In this document: piece after piece, positions 63,976 through 64,000 of the stretch
Layout: every line of letters starts with the position of its first letter
Position numbering within the stretch: position 1 is the first letter of the stretch
NCBI RefSeq assembly: GCF_947179165.1
Contig: NC_077238.1
Span: forward strand, 83,853,757 to 83,917,756
DNA from: Solanum dulcamara
Taxonomy: Eukaryota > Streptophyta > Magnoliopsida > Solanales > Solanaceae
Direction of reading: 5' to 3'
Length of the DNA: 64,000 nucleotides
The notes under the pieces: generated by a model
What the model saw: only the letters and a program-made list of their open reading frames with translations
The model's database searches: none
Told to the model about the DNA's origin: nothing
Translations under genes and position numbers: made by a program

Positions 63976-64000
63976 TGCGTCGCCAATAAAATGCTCCTAA

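Larger units (their letters stand above)
1..64000 (+). repeat. 183-bp satellite DNA array, about 350 direct tandem monomers
   Basis: The conserved segment AATAAAATGCTCCTAAACCC recurs every 183 bases from one end to the other. For example the ATG falls at 180, 363, 546 and 729, and still recurs near the end at 63081 and 63991. All monomers have the same orientation. Departures from 183 are one- to four-base indels plus about ten larger internal deletions listed separately. Nothing interrupts the array: no transposon ends, target-site duplications, rRNA, tRNA or unique sequence were seen. The strand given is an arbitrary convention (the strand with the ATG phase). The window starts and ends inside the array, so its true size is unknown. 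Satellite arrays of this kind are typical of eukaryotic constitutive heterochromatin; I do not recognise the family by name. Confidence 0.98.
57840..64000 (+). repeat. Right-hand E-like mixed satellite segment
   Basis: About 34 monomers. 57.84-60.7 kb follows the order of the right part of E (CAGACGCTACTACAGAAG, CCCGGACCCCTGGC, then GAACACACG, CAAGGAAATTTCGACCC, ACCTCCGGCACC, GAAATGGCCCCCCGG, and GTGCGTTAACAC near 60331). From 60.7 to 62.5 kb, TATACCCC monomers (60758, 61304, 61490) alternate with other types. Local 2- and 3-monomer duplications are listed separately. The array runs off the window end. Confidence 0.75.

Noticed and set aside
1..64000. CRISPR array
   Set aside because: There are no short repeats with unique spacers; the whole 183 bp is repeated and variable sites are scattered.
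1..64000. Plant-type telomere repeats, suggested by CCCTCTAAA and CCTAAA strings
   Set aside because: These occur once per monomer and never as short tandem CCCTAAA runs.
1..64000. 5S or other rRNA/tRNA tandem array
   Set aside because: I saw no A-box/B-box arrangement with tRNA folding and no rRNA core sequence in the monomer; all parts vary freely.

Overview
The whole 64 kb window is one uninterrupted block of satellite DNA. A monomer of 183 bp is repeated head to tail about 350 times, always in the same orientation. I see no unique sequence, transposon, RNA gene, CRISPR array, or gene with a recognisable domain. Such long homogeneous arrays belong to eukaryotic heterochromatin (centromere, pericentromere, subtelomere or knob). 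Nucleosome-scale length and dense CpG sites with abundant CpG-to-TpG/CpA variants suggest a CpG-methylating eukaryote, with a plant my first guess. The species and chromosomal location cannot be read from the sequence.

The monomer, phased on its conserved ATG, has a CpG-rich first part (GCGCCGCCGGGG, GTCGTTACGGACG), a middle ending in CCCGGACCCCCGGCACC, and an A-tract-rich last third (CCTAAAAAATCC, AACACACACGAAAAACTGG, CAATAAAATG). Because 183 is exactly 3 x 61, the one open frame of the monomer stays open through successive monomers. A frame on the minus strand does the same. The many long ORFs are therefore products of the repeat length, not genes.

Layout: 1-2160, monomers with no clear block-scale partner; 2160-10430, block A; 10430-12400, a linker holding most of a 5-monomer tandem duplication; 12400-20860, block B, a recent copy of A; 20860-22245, transition; 22245-31390, blocks C1-D1-D2-C2-D3, a nested duplication; 31393-44225, a higher-order repeat (HOR) of about 4.7 kb (E1, E2, and the deleted derivatives E3a and E3b); 44226-45005, transition; 45006-53020, an HOR of about 3.4 kb (F1, F2, partial F3); 53078-57840, a 9-monomer HOR (G1-G3); 57840-64000, mixed E-like monomers with local dimer and trimer duplications.

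The window is best read as a record of satellite turnover. Point mutation (mostly at CpG), C-run slippage, and internal deletions of 29 to 93 bp mark monomers. Duplication at scales of 2, 3, 5, 6, 9, about 19, about 26 and about 57 monomers then copied those marks, so the order of some events can be inferred. All comparisons were made by eye, so block edges are good to roughly one monomer unless an exact anchor is given.
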